DNA of 64,000 nt, from the NCBI RefSeq assembly GCF_000003815.2, contig NC_049991.1, forward strand, positions 2,424,877 through 2,488,876, in the 5' to 3' direction. The notes below the pieces were generated by a model. It saw only the letters and a program-made list of their open reading frames with translations, ran no database searches and was not told the DNA's origin. Shown one piece after another: positions 1 through 10,924 of the stretch; the first letter of the stretch is position 1; each line of letters opens with the position of its first letter. The translations under genes and the position numbers were made by a program. This DNA comes from Branchiostoma floridae. Taxonomy: Eukaryota; Chordata; Leptocardii; Amphioxiformes; Branchiostomatidae.

Positions 1-1015
1 CTCATATCTTTTACGGCATGAAAGGCCAGGTCACCCCGTACGTGAGCAGCGCTGTACCCCGATACCCTTGTAGCGGTAATACTACAGGACATTTTCGACC
101 ATCCGTATAATATTACACCAGTCGAAACGATCAACCACAATATCTTCTACGGATGAGAGCCCAGGTCGTCCCTTACGCGAGAAGTGGCATGCCCCGATAC
201 CCTTGTAGCGGCAAGACCTACTACAATACTACACTACTACAGGGCATTTTAGTCCTTCCGTATAATGTCACACAAGTCGAAACGGCCAACCACAATATCT
301 TCTACGGCTGAAAGGCCAGGTAGTCCCGTACACCAGCAGTGGCGTGCCCCGTTACCCTCGTAGCGGCAAGACCTACTACAATACTACACTACTACAGGGC
401 ATTTTAGTCCTTCCGTATAATGTCACACCAGTCGAAACGGCCAACCACAATATCTTTTACGGCTGAAAGCCCAGGTCGTCCCGTACATGAGAAGTGACAT
501 GCCCCGCTTCCCTCGAAGCGGCAAGATCTACTACAATACTACAATACTACAGGGCATTTTAGTCCTTCCGTATAATGTCACACCAGTCGAAACGGCCAAC
601 CACAATATCTTTTACGGCTGAATGCCCAGGTTGTCCCGTACACGAGAAGTGACATGCCCCGCTACCCTCGTAGCGGCAAGACCTACTACAATACTACAAT
701 ACTACAGGGCATTTTAGTCCTTCCGTATAATGTCACACCAGTCGAAACGATCAACCACAATATCTTCTACGGCTAAAAGCCCAGGTCGTCCCGTACACGA
801 GAAGTGACATGCCCCGCTACCCTCGAAGCGGCAAGATCTACTACAATACTACAATACTACAGGGCATTTTAGCTTTCCGTATAATGTCACACCAGTCGAA
901 ACGGCCAACCACAATATCTTTTACGGCTGAAAGCCCAGGTCGTCCCGTACACGAGAAGTGACATGCCCTGCTACCCTCGTAGCGGCAAGACCTACTACAA
1001 TACTACAATACGCTT
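1..1015. repeat. Tandem satellite, 155-bp unit, about 6.5 copies
   Basis: The string agggcatttt recurs at about 241, 396, 551, 706 and 861, an exact 155-bp step, with a diverged copy (aggacatttt) near 86. Units differ by a few substitutions, and copies alternate between tagcggcaagacc and aagcggcaagatc variants. There is no credible reading frame. The array probably continues to the left of the window. Confidence 0.95.
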
Positions 1016-1345
1016 CCCAACAATTTCGTGACGTTATCGACACGTACATCGTGATGATGCAGCGTACACATGGATGGCGCGATCGGGCACGGGCCCCGAC
1101 AGGCCCCCGTATCCCTGGCTGCGCTTGCCGACAATATCATGACGTTGTCGACGCGTACATCGTGATGATGCAGCGTACACATGGACGGCGCTATCGGGCA
1201 CGGGCCCCGACAGGCCCCCGTATCCCTGGCTGCGCTTGCCGACAATATCATGACGTTATCGACGCTTACATCGTGATGATGTAGCGTACACATGGACGGC
1301 GCGATCGGGTATCGACCCCGACAGACCCCCGCAAGCCTGGCTGCG
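1016..1345. repeat. Tandem repeat, 111-bp GC-rich unit, about 3 copies
   Basis: The string gacgttatcgacrc recurs at 1030, 1141 and 1252, an exact 111-bp step. It directly abuts the 155-bp satellite. Because 111 is divisible by 3, both strands give short open frames (958-1284 + and 1003-1293 -); these look like by-products of the repeat rather than genes. Confidence 0.93.
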
Positions 1346-1434
1346 CTTGCCGGCGATTTCGTGATGTCTTACATGAAACATCTGCCAATTTTGTTGACAT
1401 TTTCAGCAAGTTGATCTACACACACCATTCTGAC

Positions 1435-1690
1435 AACTAAAGGTGCACGCTCACTGCACTTGCGTCAAGCTTGCGTCACTGCGAGCTTCGTTCACTGCGT
1501 CACTGTTTTGTTATTTTCTCGGCTTTTTTAATGATTTAGATATTGCGTAATACGTAAAAGTATGACTTAGAAGACGACAAAATACACAAAGAGAAAAGTC
1601 GTTCTTCCTCTCTGAATATCATTGAGTATATTTCGAAGCCCGCAGTGACGCAAGCAGGACGCAAGCGCAGTGAGAGTGCACCTTATGGCC
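1435..1690. mobile_element. MITE, AAGGTGC-ended family, copy 1
   Basis: Long terminal inverted repeats: the left end aaggtgcacgctcactgc mirrors the right end gcagtgagagtgcacctt. The AT-rich centre includes gacttagaagacgacaaaa. A second copy in the opposite orientation is at 15605-15861, and a related element with different tips is at 3188-3422. No coding sequence; a non-autonomous DNA transposon. Confidence 0.85.
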
Positions 1691-3187
1691 CTAGTCTTCT
1701 TTTATATAAACCCGTCTTTATTTCATTATATAAGGTTATTATGTGTGTGGTGAGGGGTTAATTTTTGGGTGAACAGTTTGTTAAAATAACTGACTTTTTT
1801 CCAAGAAGTTGCTCTTCTTGCAATTGTGCTTGAGCGCGTAGTAAGGCAGTTAGCTGCCCTGCCTCTGGAACTAGAAGCCGAGAGTTTTGATTCCATCTGT
1901 TTCGCTCACCCGACATGCACGCTAGCAGAAAGAGTTGCAGTTCTTAGGACAGGACGTTAAGCCGTGGTCCACTGTTCATTGTGCTTGTCGAAAAGACACT
2001 GTTCATTGTGCTTGTCAAATTTTCACTAGTACAATAAAGCTGTAAATGCTGTATATAGCATCTGTCCTCTCTGTCACAGACAAGATAGAATAGCTCTTCA
2101 GTGGAATATATTGAATCGAGATCTCTTTTCTTCCCTTACCCATTCTCGAAAAATTGCATTTTTGGCATTTCTTCACACACGCTTCTTCCAACATACAGGG
2201 CCTAACTCCCTCTCAGACAAACCCTAGTTTATATTGGTATAGGGGGACTAGGAGGATTTTGTAAAGATTTTCGACAGTTCGCTAAATTGGCGTCCTTTCT
2301 CAATATTTTCTCTCTGATATTCCTACACAAACCCCTCGCCATTGTATCTATACAGCCCCTTATCAACTCTTTTCAGAAACTCTGAACCGGTTAACCCTGT
2401 AATTTTGTGTTCTTACTAGCGAAGGGCGTTCTTTTATCAACCGGTCTGAAAAGTAAGACCCAGCCCGACAAGGCAACACCTAACCCGCCAACAAAACCGG
2501 GTATGTCCGGTATAACGTCCTTGATCCGGCTAAATATCGAACTCAGTTCTACCCGTATACATTGCACAGAAATCCTAAACTCTAAAGTTAGAAAAGAGAA
2601 GTAGTTCGGACGATCAGGGAAAAATATAAGTTGACGTCTAAACAGGAGTAGAAGTACGTAGTAAAATTTTCATTGTCCTAAACTGAAGTTCCTAAAGATA
2701 AAAACTGAAGCTTAACTCCGACACTGGGCTTTCTATCGATATATTAGCAAGATAAGTAGAAAAGGGATTTTCAAGGGAAGGGTAGCTTTAAAATGTACTC
2801 TAGATTTGTAACGGAGGGGGCCCAAAATTCGCCACTTTTTCCCTTAAACCATATTTTTCAAAGGTGAAATAAAAAAGGCAAGATGTCAAAATAGGTGTAA
2901 TATAAATAATATTGCTTTGATAAAGGATGCAAAGCACCTTTTCATCAATTGTTTAATTAGTTGGTAGTATAAATAAATAAATAAAGGTAAATGAAAAAAG
3001 AGAGTTTGTGATGTTGTCGTCCAGTCATTTTCATTTTCCCGCCTTGCGTCGGACACAGATCGTACCATTTCCAATTCGCGGTTATATCAGGTTATTCTAT
3101 TACTAACACAAGTCATGATGTGAAAAATTCAACAAGACTGTTCGAGATATTCTGTATTTTGGTGCACTGTTGTACTTTTTACTTGGG
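1691..3187. other. Intergenic, nothing recognised
   Basis: AT-rich sequence with stops in all frames apart from short open runs (for example 2407-2604 +) with no recognisable protein features. A local duplication cactgttcattgtgcttgtc occurs at about 1970-2010. No RNA gene or element could be supported. Confidence 0.5.
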
Positions 3188-3422
3188 CCTCCTTTCCACT
3201 AGACGGCGATCGCGCTGCGCTCTTACTGTGACCTAAATAGGACATGTCAAACCTTCACTTTAACACTGGGTATATCATACAAAACGTGAAAGTGTGACTG
3301 AGAAGACAACAAAACACACAAAGTGTAAAAAGTTTCTTTTCTATACACTTCGTTGAGCGATATGTCAAATCAAAGGTCGCAGAGAGAGCCCGGTGAGAGC
3401 GCCGTCCTAGTGGAAAGGGGGT
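3188..3422. mobile_element. MITE related to the AAGGTGC-ended family
   Basis: Terminal inverted repeats cctcctttccactagacggcg (left) and cgccgtcctagtggaaaggggg (right). The interior gtgactgagaagacaacaaa matches the interior of the MITEs at 1435 and 15605, so it belongs to the same broad family with diverged ends. Confidence 0.82.
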
Positions 3423-3850
3423 ATTACGAGTGTCGACAACACATGCTTGACCTTAGATGTCTTCTGATTATTATCCTTTAAAAGTTCCTGATTGGTGCAG
3501 AGTTAAACCCATGTATTATGAGATTAGTCTCGGTATCTGCACTATAGCCTTCATTGCACACGTGTAGATGAACCGGTTTTCGGTATGTCTTATCATGTTT
3601 TCCCCGATAGAGGGGATATATTGTTTTTGCCGGTATTCTTCTTCTTCTTTCCGTTTTGCTGTAGGACGACAAAACAAAAATAGTAAAGACCTTACCTTAC
3701 AATAGTAAAGACCTCTGCTTAGAGATTTTCATTGTCATGACGTATGCAAAAGCGCATTGTTTTGTGACAACAAATTTGTCCATTAGTAAAATTTCCGTGT
3801 TTGTTTTGTTTCTGCATTTTCTTGGCGGTGTCTAGTCATTCCAAAATATA
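3423..3850. other. Intergenic, nothing recognised
   Basis: No gene-like frame; the open run on the minus strand at 3478-3672 has no recognisable domain. Confidence 0.4.
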
Positions 3851-4735
3851 ACATGCATTGGCATAATACCGGTCATAAGCCTTATACCGGTCGATTAAAA
3901 ATAGTGGAACTTAAAGAGATCTACACATGCAACAATAGTTATTTCTGAGGTATGCACACTTCAGACATCTAGGTGTCCAATACATAATTTACAAAGCATC
4001 GATAACAATGCATTCGAAGACAACAAGGACAAAAGTTTTCAGGTCATTTTCGGGGCAGGCGAGCTCGTCGTGGGACAAATACACTGTCACGTTCATCGCC
4101 AGATTTGTAGATAATAATCACATGTGCTCACGGCACAAGACGAGCATGATTCAATAGCAATCTTGAATTTCTTTTGGTGACCTACAACTCGTGTAAAAGT
4201 GTGAGGAACCGTTGCATTATCGCCCGGATCTACGGCTGAATGGGTCAAATTGAACGTACGCCGCCATTTTCCCGCCATTTTTAATGCTATAGCCAGCAGT
4301 AAAGTTTTACGTCATAGCGGTTGTGACGGACCAAAATTAAATGAAAATTCTTGTCAGTATACGCCCATTTTCTCATGACTTTTTGTATGCTCATGCAGAT
4401 TTTTGTTTTGTGCAACTACTAACAGGAAAGAAAGGAACAACAGAGGATGTATAAAGGTACATAGCGGCAGTTAATTGTGCCGTGTTTCGTTCGGCCGGTA
4501 TAGTGCACCCCATTCCAACCACGCGCCCGTTCTCCGTGCAATTCCGCGGTGTGTTCCAATTACGATATTATGTTTTTAGGAGGACCAGAGAGACAAAATA
4601 ATTTACACAGAAGAAGTGGCAAAGGTAAGCTGTAACAGCAACATGTAACTGGAGAAAATGATGCGTTGATCATTTGCCAAATTAGCATTGCTTGAGAAAT
4701 TGCAGTAAACCGACCGGTATTATGCCAATGGATGT
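3851..4735. mobile_element. TA-flanked DNA transposon, 885-bp copy
   Basis: Ends are acatgcattggcataatacc (left) and, inverted, acatccattggcataatacc (right), each bordered by TA, consistent with a TA target duplication. The left half (to about 4340) is the reverse complement of 27100-27591 and the right half the reverse complement of 22835-23244. This copy is therefore the short form of the 4.76 kb element at 22835-27591. It contains a 61-codon open frame at 4093-4278 (-), also present in the long copy. No transposase recognised. Confidence 0.88.
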
Positions 4736-5505
4736 TAATTGGGTCACTAATCATACACATACATGTAGTTCTGTGTATCTGTATACCAGGTATATAAACC
4801 CTTCAGCGTAACACATCAGCTTCGCAAGCATGCGGCGAAGCACTACACTGAACGACCTGTCACACCTAACCTTTGCACATCTAACTATTAGCGTTCTTTA
4901 AATCTCTCTTTATACGAGGATACTCCTATAGTATTCGATGCCAAATAGTTGCCGTCTACGATAGTGCTAACGAAAAACGAATTTTGAACACCTTTTTCTG
5001 AAAACCGTTTCTTCGTCTTAAGCGAACAGACTCTTCCACTTGCGGTGAGAAATACGTTAAACTGATGAGGAAGGGTTTGTGTATACCTGATATCTACCAA
5101 GGCCTTGGAGTTGTTTACGTCCTAGATTGTCTATCTCGTGCCTGGCACCGCCCAGTACGTTTTGTTACAGGTGTTGGATTCGTGACACCCTTAGGCGCTT
5201 GTAATTGTGCCATCTCTAGATGTCTCTAGATGTTAATCACCGATGTGTCATGCTTGCCCTTGTCAAATATCCCCTGAGGCAACAAGGTTGCAGCAAGTGG
5301 GCGAAACGGTGCAGAAGCACCACTAGCGGAATTTGCGCGAACTCCAAGCTTTGTTGTTTGAGATATACGTGTCCATGTTCAATCGGGGTAGATGTTTATT
5401 TCACGTCATTGGATAATTTATGACAAGCCCCACGGGTATTGAAGGGAGTATGAATGCCAAGGATGTGATGAACGAATCATAAATTACATGTGTCTGTGTG
5501 TCACG

Positions 5506-5560
<55 letters not shown>

Positions 5561-6082
5561 GACGTGTGCCGACCGTTCGCAAAAAAATCGATATCTATTT
5601 TTCAATCACGAACACACACACACGCGCGCGCGTGCGTAAGTACCTACGTACATAGTTATTTTGTAAGCCACGTAACATCCTGAAACAATCTTACTACAAA
5701 GAAGAAACCCAGTCGAACATTTTGTGTCCTCGCGTTTACTAAAAATACACTATGACGTCCGTGACTGTTTGAAACACAAGCCAAAACCCATTATGTGAAG
5801 CCCCGAATTGTACACTTGTTTTTAATGTCAACAAGGCCCTCAGTATGATTGATGACCTTGTCATATTCAATGACGTCTGCCACGTATTAAAATGCCATCA
5901 CAATAAGGTCAGCCTTTTTATTACTTTGAATCAGTCCTGTATATTTGACGCCACGTCACTTAGAAGCTGTATACGATGTGTTTGTAGTAAAACATTTTGT
6001 TTGTAGCTAGTGTCCTCAGTGTGCACTAGTGATAATTCGTTTGTGACGACTGACTTATTTTTGGTGTCGCCCCACCCTCTAG
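4736..6082. other. Intergenic, upstream of the zinc-finger gene
   Basis: A short relic at about 4775-4835 (cttcagcgtaacacatcagcttcg) resembles the right end of the repeat at 52125-52562. A GT microsatellite lies at 5507-5557 and a CA/CG run at about 5611-5634. The bases just before 6083 (cgccccaccctctag) look like a 3' splice site, so a 5' exon may lie in this stretch, but none was identified. Confidence 0.45.
5507..5557. repeat. (GT)n microsatellite
   Basis: About 25 nearly uninterrupted GT units. Confidence 0.95.
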
Positions 6083-9000
6083 ATGACTTCTCGTCTGAGG
6101 TACCGTTGCAGTGGGTGTGGTTACACCACGCTTCAGAGGAAACGTATCGGTGACCACGTCGACGGCCACCGACGAGACGTGGAGAGACAGGCGGGCCAGC
6201 ACGACGCCGGCGCCGAGAGGGAACGCGTCGACTCTTCGGTGGACCAAGTCCGTATCTTAATACAGATAGAAGAAAAGGAACACAGACCGAGGAGGCCTCA
6301 ACAAGCCAGGCGCAGGCGGAGGTGTTGGACGGACGATTTGTTCGACATTGAGGTGAATGAACCCGAAGTTGGTCAACAGCAAAAAACGTCGTCTGACAAC
6401 TCTGACTGCCTGCCTGTTGAAAGATCAGTGCTCCCCCGAGGCAGTTACCTACCAGCGGATGAGAATAGATCAGGAAAAGGTCAACAGGCTCTGAAGATCG
6501 CACCGTTTAACCAATTATCTAATGATAGGGAGTGTGTGGGCCAAGAGGGGGTGAGAAAACAGGGTGCAGGGAAACAGCCTAACGAGTTACAAAAGGGCGA
6601 GGCAGTCCCGAGGGGCGCTCAAACGTTGACGGATCAAGTACAGCGGCAAGTCGGGAGAAAGGACACCTGTCGCCGCCGAGACATAGCTGTAAGTAACGCT
6701 CACCTATGTACGAACTCAGGCGGCGATACGACAACAGTCTACGACCGTAACAGTGCCGTAAGGTTGCCTCCCCTTCGGGGAATGGTAGGTTCCGATTCGC
6801 AGAAGCCGATAGAAGTTTCAGCTCTGCCGCTCGCCCCACTGCCCTGTGCAGAAAAGAGCTCGAATCCGCAACAGGTGATCCTTACCACCTCGCCACTCAT
6901 CAGAATGGAAGATGGGACAAGTTTGACATCCAAGACGATCCCATTTTCAGAGACTACGGACAGAGAACATTGTAGAAGAGCTGAGGACTGTTGCACAGAA
7001 AGGCAAGGTGACGGGACGCCCGTCGTCATGGACGTGTTTTCGCTCTCGGACCAGGCGACGACAAACAAGTCACAACCGGATAATTTTCCCGGGTTCTACG
7101 TGACTAATACCGCACGCCGTATGTCCCTATCTCACCTTAGCCTTGACGGTTTGGAGAGTTCGAACAAGGCCATTCCTCCCCAGAGGGAGATCCAGTCCGC
7201 CCCTCCAGCTCTCCAAACAAGAGGCGCAAGTCTTTCTCTCACCCCTTCTCCAGTCTGTAATTTGCCAGTTTCCAACGCAAGTGAGAACTCTGAAATCGCC
7301 ATTCAGTCTAAGTTTCTACACCAGGCAAACCACGAGGTTTCAAGTGACCTGCACGGAATGCAGAAATACGTAGAGACAAGGGGTGACTCACAAAACGGCC
7401 TTACTAATGACGGCTATCATCGTAAGAGAGATCTCCGTACAAAAGATCAAGGGTCACCAGAGAACACCGACGGGTTGGTCTACAGCAATCACTCGGCTAC
7501 AGACGCAAGGGTCCCCGTACAAGAGGGAGTCGATCTGACGGTAACGTCGTGGAAAACGCTGCCGTTTACGTCGTACGGGAATGTGACGTGTTCGGCCGCT
7601 AATGCACCTGGTATGTCAAAATTTCGGACTATAGCTCCCAAACCGTCTATTGATGAGATCCGCCCGTACTACGTAGGGGAGTCTAGAGTCTTTCGTTGTT
7701 TTCAGTGTCAGTTCATGTGCCTGGATAAGAAGCTTCTCCTTGTGCACATGCGGGAGGAACAGTGTTATGCGGGGCTTGTGCAACGAAAGAGCGCCATGGA
7801 AGCACTGAGGATGCTTAAGGAGGGACACACAGCGAAAGACACGTCGCAACTGCAAGCAAGCAACGAGACATGCCACGGTGGAACTCCAACAATCATGGCG
7901 GAGAAATCGGTGCCCTCGCCCGCCGCAAACATAGAGATATCATCGGGCGATGCCACTCCCGAGGAGGGCACAAACACAGTGTCGTATGAAGCACCTGTAC
8001 CAACGGACAACAACAACGTCAAAACGAGTGGCTCTGTGGGCAGCAGGGTGAAAGATCTTGAGCGTAAAAAGATGGACCCCTTAGACGATGTTATACCCAT
8101 AGGTACGACGTTTCCCAAGGAAGTCAAATTTGCGGCCTTCAAGCGACCAATCACGATCAGGAACCAACACCAGGCCGATAAATTGCGGGAAATTCTGCAA
8201 CACGAGCATCTGAAAGCCAGGTTCATGCACATGCTCAAGGTGAGGCTGAAACGAGCCCTAACGGTGGTGAACGAGAAAAGGTTGGGCACTACTACTACTA
8301 CTAAAGACACTGAAAGCAACGGAGGTCAGAAATCACAGACAGTATCTAAAAATGCGAATGTCAAGGATGCGAATGCCACGACAGGTTTACGTTGCAACAC
8401 CCATGCAAAGGCCAGCATTAGCCCAACCCTGTCGCCAATATTGGAGGTCAACATAAAGAAAGAACAAGCGGAAAAGTTTGCTTCTTGTTGCAGCGACGAA
8501 AAGAAGCAAGATAACCAGGGAGTGATACCGTTACCAGCGACACAAAGTAAAAGCATGCGAAGTGAAGAAACGTCTACTACTACTAAGCGGCAAACAAAAC
8601 GTATGTCACCGTCGAATGTGCCCACCGCTAGGCCGGCACATCAGAAAGGCGAGTCAATGGAAGAAGACGATTTAGTCGTCTATGTTGGACAAGACTGTGA
8701 AGTGCAACGTGGGAGAAGAGAACCACAAATCCCAGCCCCAGGCAAACTTCACACTGCAGTGGAAGCCTTAAGAAAAAAGGTTGAGGTAAAAGAAGACACA
8801 CCTTTCCCTACCGTTGATAACAAGACTCAGAGCGTCACACCATGTAATGCCTTGCAAGTCCCACAAACGCCGAGCCCACTGTCCCCATCGCCGCTACTCC
8901 AACTGACCAGGCTCACCCATGAAAACCCCTACCTTACCAGTAAGCCTCGAGACATCGTTAGAGTAACAGAAGTGGCTACTACAGAGGACTGTGTCCATCA

Positions 9001-9952
9001 AAAACAGTCTATTGCGATGCCACACACCGATAAAAACAGGGGAGCGGCAAGTCCAGACCTCCGACACCCTACCAAAAGGGTTGCCCACAACGACCCAGAC
9101 GTTATAGAGTGCACCCCGCCAAAATGCCAAGCCGTACAGCAGAAAAACATTTCATTCGAAGAATTCCAACAGCTCATGCGTCGGCATGGTGATGGTAGGA
9201 ACGTTGCCATGACAACGAACGAGATTTACCCGCCACAAACCCAGGGGATAGACCCAAGGCTACCTCTACGCCCATTGGTCAGTCCTGCATGTAACACTCA
9301 AAACTACAGTGCTGCTATTGGACAGAATCAGTCAAACACAGGACAATACCCATTCCAACAGCAGTTAGGGAGATATAACGACACAGTAGATCAACCTATG
9401 GCATACATGTACTGCAATGGCGCCACAGACCAAGACAGGCATGTGCAGCAACCAAGCAGAACCTGGCCACCTAGCAGAAGCCCTATGAACTCCACCTCAC
9501 CGTTAGACTTCCATACAGACAGCGGCAAGCACCCAGGCTACCGAGTCGGACCAATACCCCCACCACTATACAACGGAGCACCACGATTTAGTCAACCGTT
9601 TGCCACACACGACACCGGCGACAGATACATACAGACCAACAACCTTCAGGATACAGGGTTTAAAGAAGACGACATAAGTCCAGAACCGATGGACCTACGG
9701 GTGAGGAAACGTAGGCCGTCACCACCGCCTCTGATTCGGATCGAACCGTCATATCATCCGCAAGCAACCGTCACATCTTCGGCGGGACCTCCCATCACCC
9801 ACGACGGCTGGACCAGACGCGAGCAGAGGTTCGGGTTCAACGGGACACCGAAGTCACATATGAACCCTCGCGAGAGGTTGGACGTTATTCTAAACGAGAT
9901 CGAGACTACCGTTTGCAGTGACTATGCCGCGCAGATGACGTCACTATCATGA
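6083..9952 (+). CDS. Large zinc-finger protein, possible transcriptional corepressor-type regulator
   Basis: One uninterrupted 1289-codon frame, exceptional in this window. A classical C2H2 finger sits at the extreme N terminus (C9, C12, H25, H29). A second finger at about residues 539-561 has spacing C-X2-C-X12-H-X5-C. A basic, probably helical block lies at about 697-730 (core ADKLREILQ...LKARF), and a PMDLR motif at about 1202-1206 is followed by RVRKRRP. The rest is low-complexity, polar and proline-rich, probably disordered. The second finger, helical block, PxDLR motif and a short C-terminal helix recur in the same order in the minus-strand gene at 20875-22104, so the two are paralogues. 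PxDLS/R is the known CtBP-docking motif, so a nuclear repressor role is plausible but inferred. The start is uncertain: the ATG follows an in-frame TAG that could be a splice acceptor (ccctctag), so an upstream coding exon is possible. I do not recognise a named orthologue. Confidence 0.85.
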   Translation: MTSRLRYRCSGCGYTTLQRKRIGDHVDGHRRDVERQAGQHDAGAERERVDSSVDQVRILIQIEEKEHRPRRPQQARRRRRCWTDDLFDIEVNEPEVGQQQKTSSDNSDCLPVERSVLPRGSYLPADENRSGKGQQALKIAPFNQLSNDRECVGQEGVRKQGAGKQPNELQKGEAVPRGAQTLTDQVQRQVGRKDTCRRRDIAVSNAHLCTNSGGDTTTVYDRNSAVRLPPLRGMVGSDSQKPIEVSALPLAPLPCAEKSSNPQQVILTTSPLIRMEDGTSLTSKTIPFSETTDREHCRRAEDCCTERQGDGTPVVMDVFSLSDQATTNKSQPDNFPGFYVTNTARRMSLSHLSLDGLESSNKAIPPQREIQSAPPALQTRGASLSLTPSPVCNLPVSNASENSEIAIQSKFLHQANHEVSSDLHGMQKYVETRGDSQNGLTNDGYHRKRDLRTKDQGSPENTDGLVYSNHSATDARVPVQEGVDLTVTSWKTLPFTSYGNVTCSAANAPGMSKFRTIAPKPSIDEIRPYYVGESRVFRCFQCQFMCLDKKLLLVHMREEQCYAGLVQRKSAMEALRMLKEGHTAKDTSQLQASNETCHGGTPTIMAEKSVPSPAANIEISSGDATPEEGTNTVSYEAPVPTDNNNVKTSGSVGSRVKDLERKKMDPLDDVIPIGTTFPKEVKFAAFKRPITIRNQHQADKLREILQHEHLKARFMHMLKVRLKRALTVVNEKRLGTTTTTKDTESNGGQKSQTVSKNANVKDANATTGLRCNTHAKASISPTLSPILEVNIKKEQAEKFASCCSDEKKQDNQGVIPLPATQSKSMRSEETSTTTKRQTKRMSPSNVPTARPAHQKGESMEEDDLVVYVGQDCEVQRGRREPQIPAPGKLHTAVEALRKKVEVKEDTPFPTVDNKTQSVTPCNALQVPQTPSPLSPSPLLQLTRLTHENPYLTSKPRDIVRVTEVATTEDCVHQKQSIAMPHTDKNRGAASPDLRHPTKRVAHNDPDVIECTPPKCQAVQQKNISFEEFQQLMRRHGDGRNVAMTTNEIYPPQTQGIDPRLPLRPLVSPACNTQNYSAAIGQNQSNTGQYPFQQQLGRYNDTVDQPMAYMYCNGATDQDRHVQQPSRTWPPSRSPMNSTSPLDFHTDSGKHPGYRVGPIPPPLYNGAPRFSQPFATHDTGDRYIQTNNLQDTGFKEDDISPEPMDLRVRKRRPSPPPLIRIEPSYHPQATVTSSAGPPITHDGWTRREQRFGFNGTPKSHMNPRERLDVILNEIETTVCSDYAAQMTSLS

Positions 9953-10496
9953 GATGAACTATTTGCGGATGACGTCATGTTCGATTTTACACACTTCAGA
10001 GAAAAATCACTGCGCTGACTTTGGTCAAGAAAGGACAATTCAGCAACTCTATGACAGGACATTTCTTGTACAGCAGATAATCTAACTTTTCAACAAGGTA
10101 TGTCATGTACATTGCCATGCAACGTGAATATAATAATATTAAGATATAGGCAAAATGAAAGTGTAAAAATGTAAAAAAATATACTTATATATGTAGATGC
10201 AGAATTTCGGCTTATATCTTGTCACGCTAATTGCTAAGGCTAAGAAAAATGTCACTGCACATGTACTAATCTGTTAAAGTTAAATAGAAAGGCTTCGAAA
10301 CTCAATGTAGTGTTGACTTCATAATTTTTTCAAGCCTTGTATCGTAGCTTTGAGGAAAGTGCAACTTTGAATAATTTCTAAACAAGCCGTTGTGCTTGCA
10401 TACATCGTGCCATTGGAGGCCATTTCAAAACACTCTTAATCAGAATTGTACAGGTTTGTGTGCTAGCTATGATATAATGTGTATTTTGCCTGAACT

Positions 10497-10502
10497 AATA
10501 AA
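10497..10502 (+). terminator. Candidate polyadenylation signal (proximal)
   Basis: AATAAA about 545 bases after the stop codon at 9952. A second hexamer is at 10874-10879. Which is used cannot be told from sequence. Confidence 0.4.
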
Positions 10503-10873
10503 TGTCATGGTGACTCTTAGCTTTGGCGGATGCATGCCATGTTTTGGACATAATATAACCAGAATGTTGCAATGATTACTTTAATTCACATATAAAACCT
10601 CACAAGTCACTTGGATTGTTTTAGTCAAGTTGTGTATAATTCAGGAGGCTATAGGTATGATGACCTCCTTGGTGAAATTGTTTGGTTAGAATATTTCTTT
10701 GACGGGATTTGAGTCCTATCTTGAATTGATGTTGAAAATATTTTTTTCTGAATCTGGCTGGAGTTACCATACCAGAGATTTGTTTCTGATTTGTTTGTCT
10801 TTTTCTTTTCAAATTTTTTCTCTGATTTGTTGTCATGTGAACTATGCGCCATTCATGTAGAGGTGGGGAGAGG

Positions 10874-10879
10874 AATAAA
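10874..10879 (+). terminator. Candidate polyadenylation signal (distal)
   Basis: AATAAA about 920 bases after the stop of the 6083-9952 frame, just before repeat-rich DNA begins. Confidence 0.4.
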
Positions 10880-10924
10880 AGATTATTAACGTCAAATGTC
10901 TATTATTTTTCATGTAATTCAACA

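Noticed and set aside
958-1293. Open frames on both strands in the 111-bp repeat
   Set aside because: Period divisible by 3 keeps any frame open; no domain, no start or splice context.
5931-8319. Minus-strand frames of 100-190 codons opposite the zinc-finger gene
   Set aside because: Shadows of the plus-strand coding sequence; no domain.
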